Positions 14,377 to 14,981 of a stretch of DNA of 14,981 nucleotides are shown here, piece after piece. Origin of the DNA: an uncultured Chitinophagaceae bacterium. GTDB lineage: Bacteria; Bacteroidota; Bacteroidia; Chitinophagales; Chitinophagaceae. The stretch is taken from assembly GCA_934502905.1 (NCBI GenBank), contig CAKSVK010000087.1, forward strand, positions 1 through 14,981, given 5' to 3'. The notes beneath the pieces were generated by a model that saw only the letters and a program-made list of their open reading frames with translations, ran no database searches and was not told the origin of the DNA. A program made the position numbers and the translations under genes. Each line of letters starts with the position of its first letter. Within the stretch, counting starts at the first letter, position 1.

Positions 14377-14385
14377 GGTTGTGTG

Positions 14386-14981
<596 letters not shown>

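Larger units (their letters stand above)
13755..14385. other. 630-bp stretch without a gene, rich in small hairpins
   Basis: No reading frame here looks like a protein. The longest (14112-14333, TTG start) resembles nothing I know. What it holds: two diverged copies of a ~70-nt repeat (13864-13933, 14270-14340); GCCGC/GCGGC hairpin, 3-nt loop (14089-14101 region); CCCGCC/GGCGGG, 6-bp stem (14128-14156); GACGGGGAAT/ATTCCCGTC, bulged stem (about 14158-14186); CCTGG/CCAGG around 14243-14261; and the purB terminator at the right end. AT-rich patches separate these. The promoter of the GMC gene should lie at its left end, but no exact TAnnTTTG is seen there. It may be the remains of mobile DNA or hold an unrecognised small RNA. 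Confidence 0.55.

Overview
The window looks like a chromosomal segment from a Bacteroidota bacterium, most likely a Chitinophaga-like member of Chitinophagales (inference, no search run). The clues are promoters of the Bacteroidota type (TAnnTTTG at -7, best seen upstream of the HU gene), starts mostly without Shine-Dalgarno sequences, a bTHX ribosomal protein gene, a DUF4286 protein, a TMEM220-like protein, and the best-matching versions of the housekeeping genes. Nothing looks like a prophage, a CRISPR array or an intact insertion sequence. The non-housekeeping content is palindromic repeats and one broken gene.

Layout. (1) 1-584: 3' part of an RlmI-type 23S rRNA m5C methyltransferase, followed by a small element bounded by inverted repeats (576-716). 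(2) 739-1533: patatin-like phospholipase, convergent with a DinB-like protein (1772-2323). The gap between them is packed with five palindromes and two 27-nt tandem repeats. (3) 2455-6037, plus strand: rlmN, an RsuA/RluB-type pseudouridine synthase with a long basic N-terminal tail, an RluA-type pseudouridine synthase and a RimJ/RimL-type GNAT acetyltransferase. The last three genes overlap by a few bases and form an operon. (4) 6095-7090, minus strand: HU (with a promoter and an intrinsic terminator), then bTHX (36 aa, with its own terminator), then a TMEM220-like membrane protein. (5) 7321-11228, minus strand: DUF2339 multi-membrane protein, DUF3999 protein and DUF4286 protein in an overlapping operon. 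The DUF3999 reading frame is broken by one in-frame TAA. (6) 11403-12041: TRIC/UPF0126 channel family protein, convergent with a GMC oxidoreductase (12054-13754) that carries a C-x5-C-x3-C motif suggestive of an Fe-S cluster. (7) 13755-14385: a 630-bp stretch without a gene, holding two diverged copies of a ~70-nt repeat and several hairpins. (8) 14386-14981: C-terminal part of purB with its terminator.

How it fits together. The first half is strongly biased to ribosome maturation: two rRNA methyltransferases, two pseudouridine synthases, a possible ribosomal-protein acetyltransferase and a small 30S protein. The second half is membrane/envelope and redox. I see no clear new defence or biosynthetic system. 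The least explained items are the DUF2339-DUF3999-DUF4286 operon with its nonsense codon, the MITE-like element that appears to supply both a stop codon and a promoter box, the palindrome cluster, and the duplicated repeat upstream of the GMC gene.
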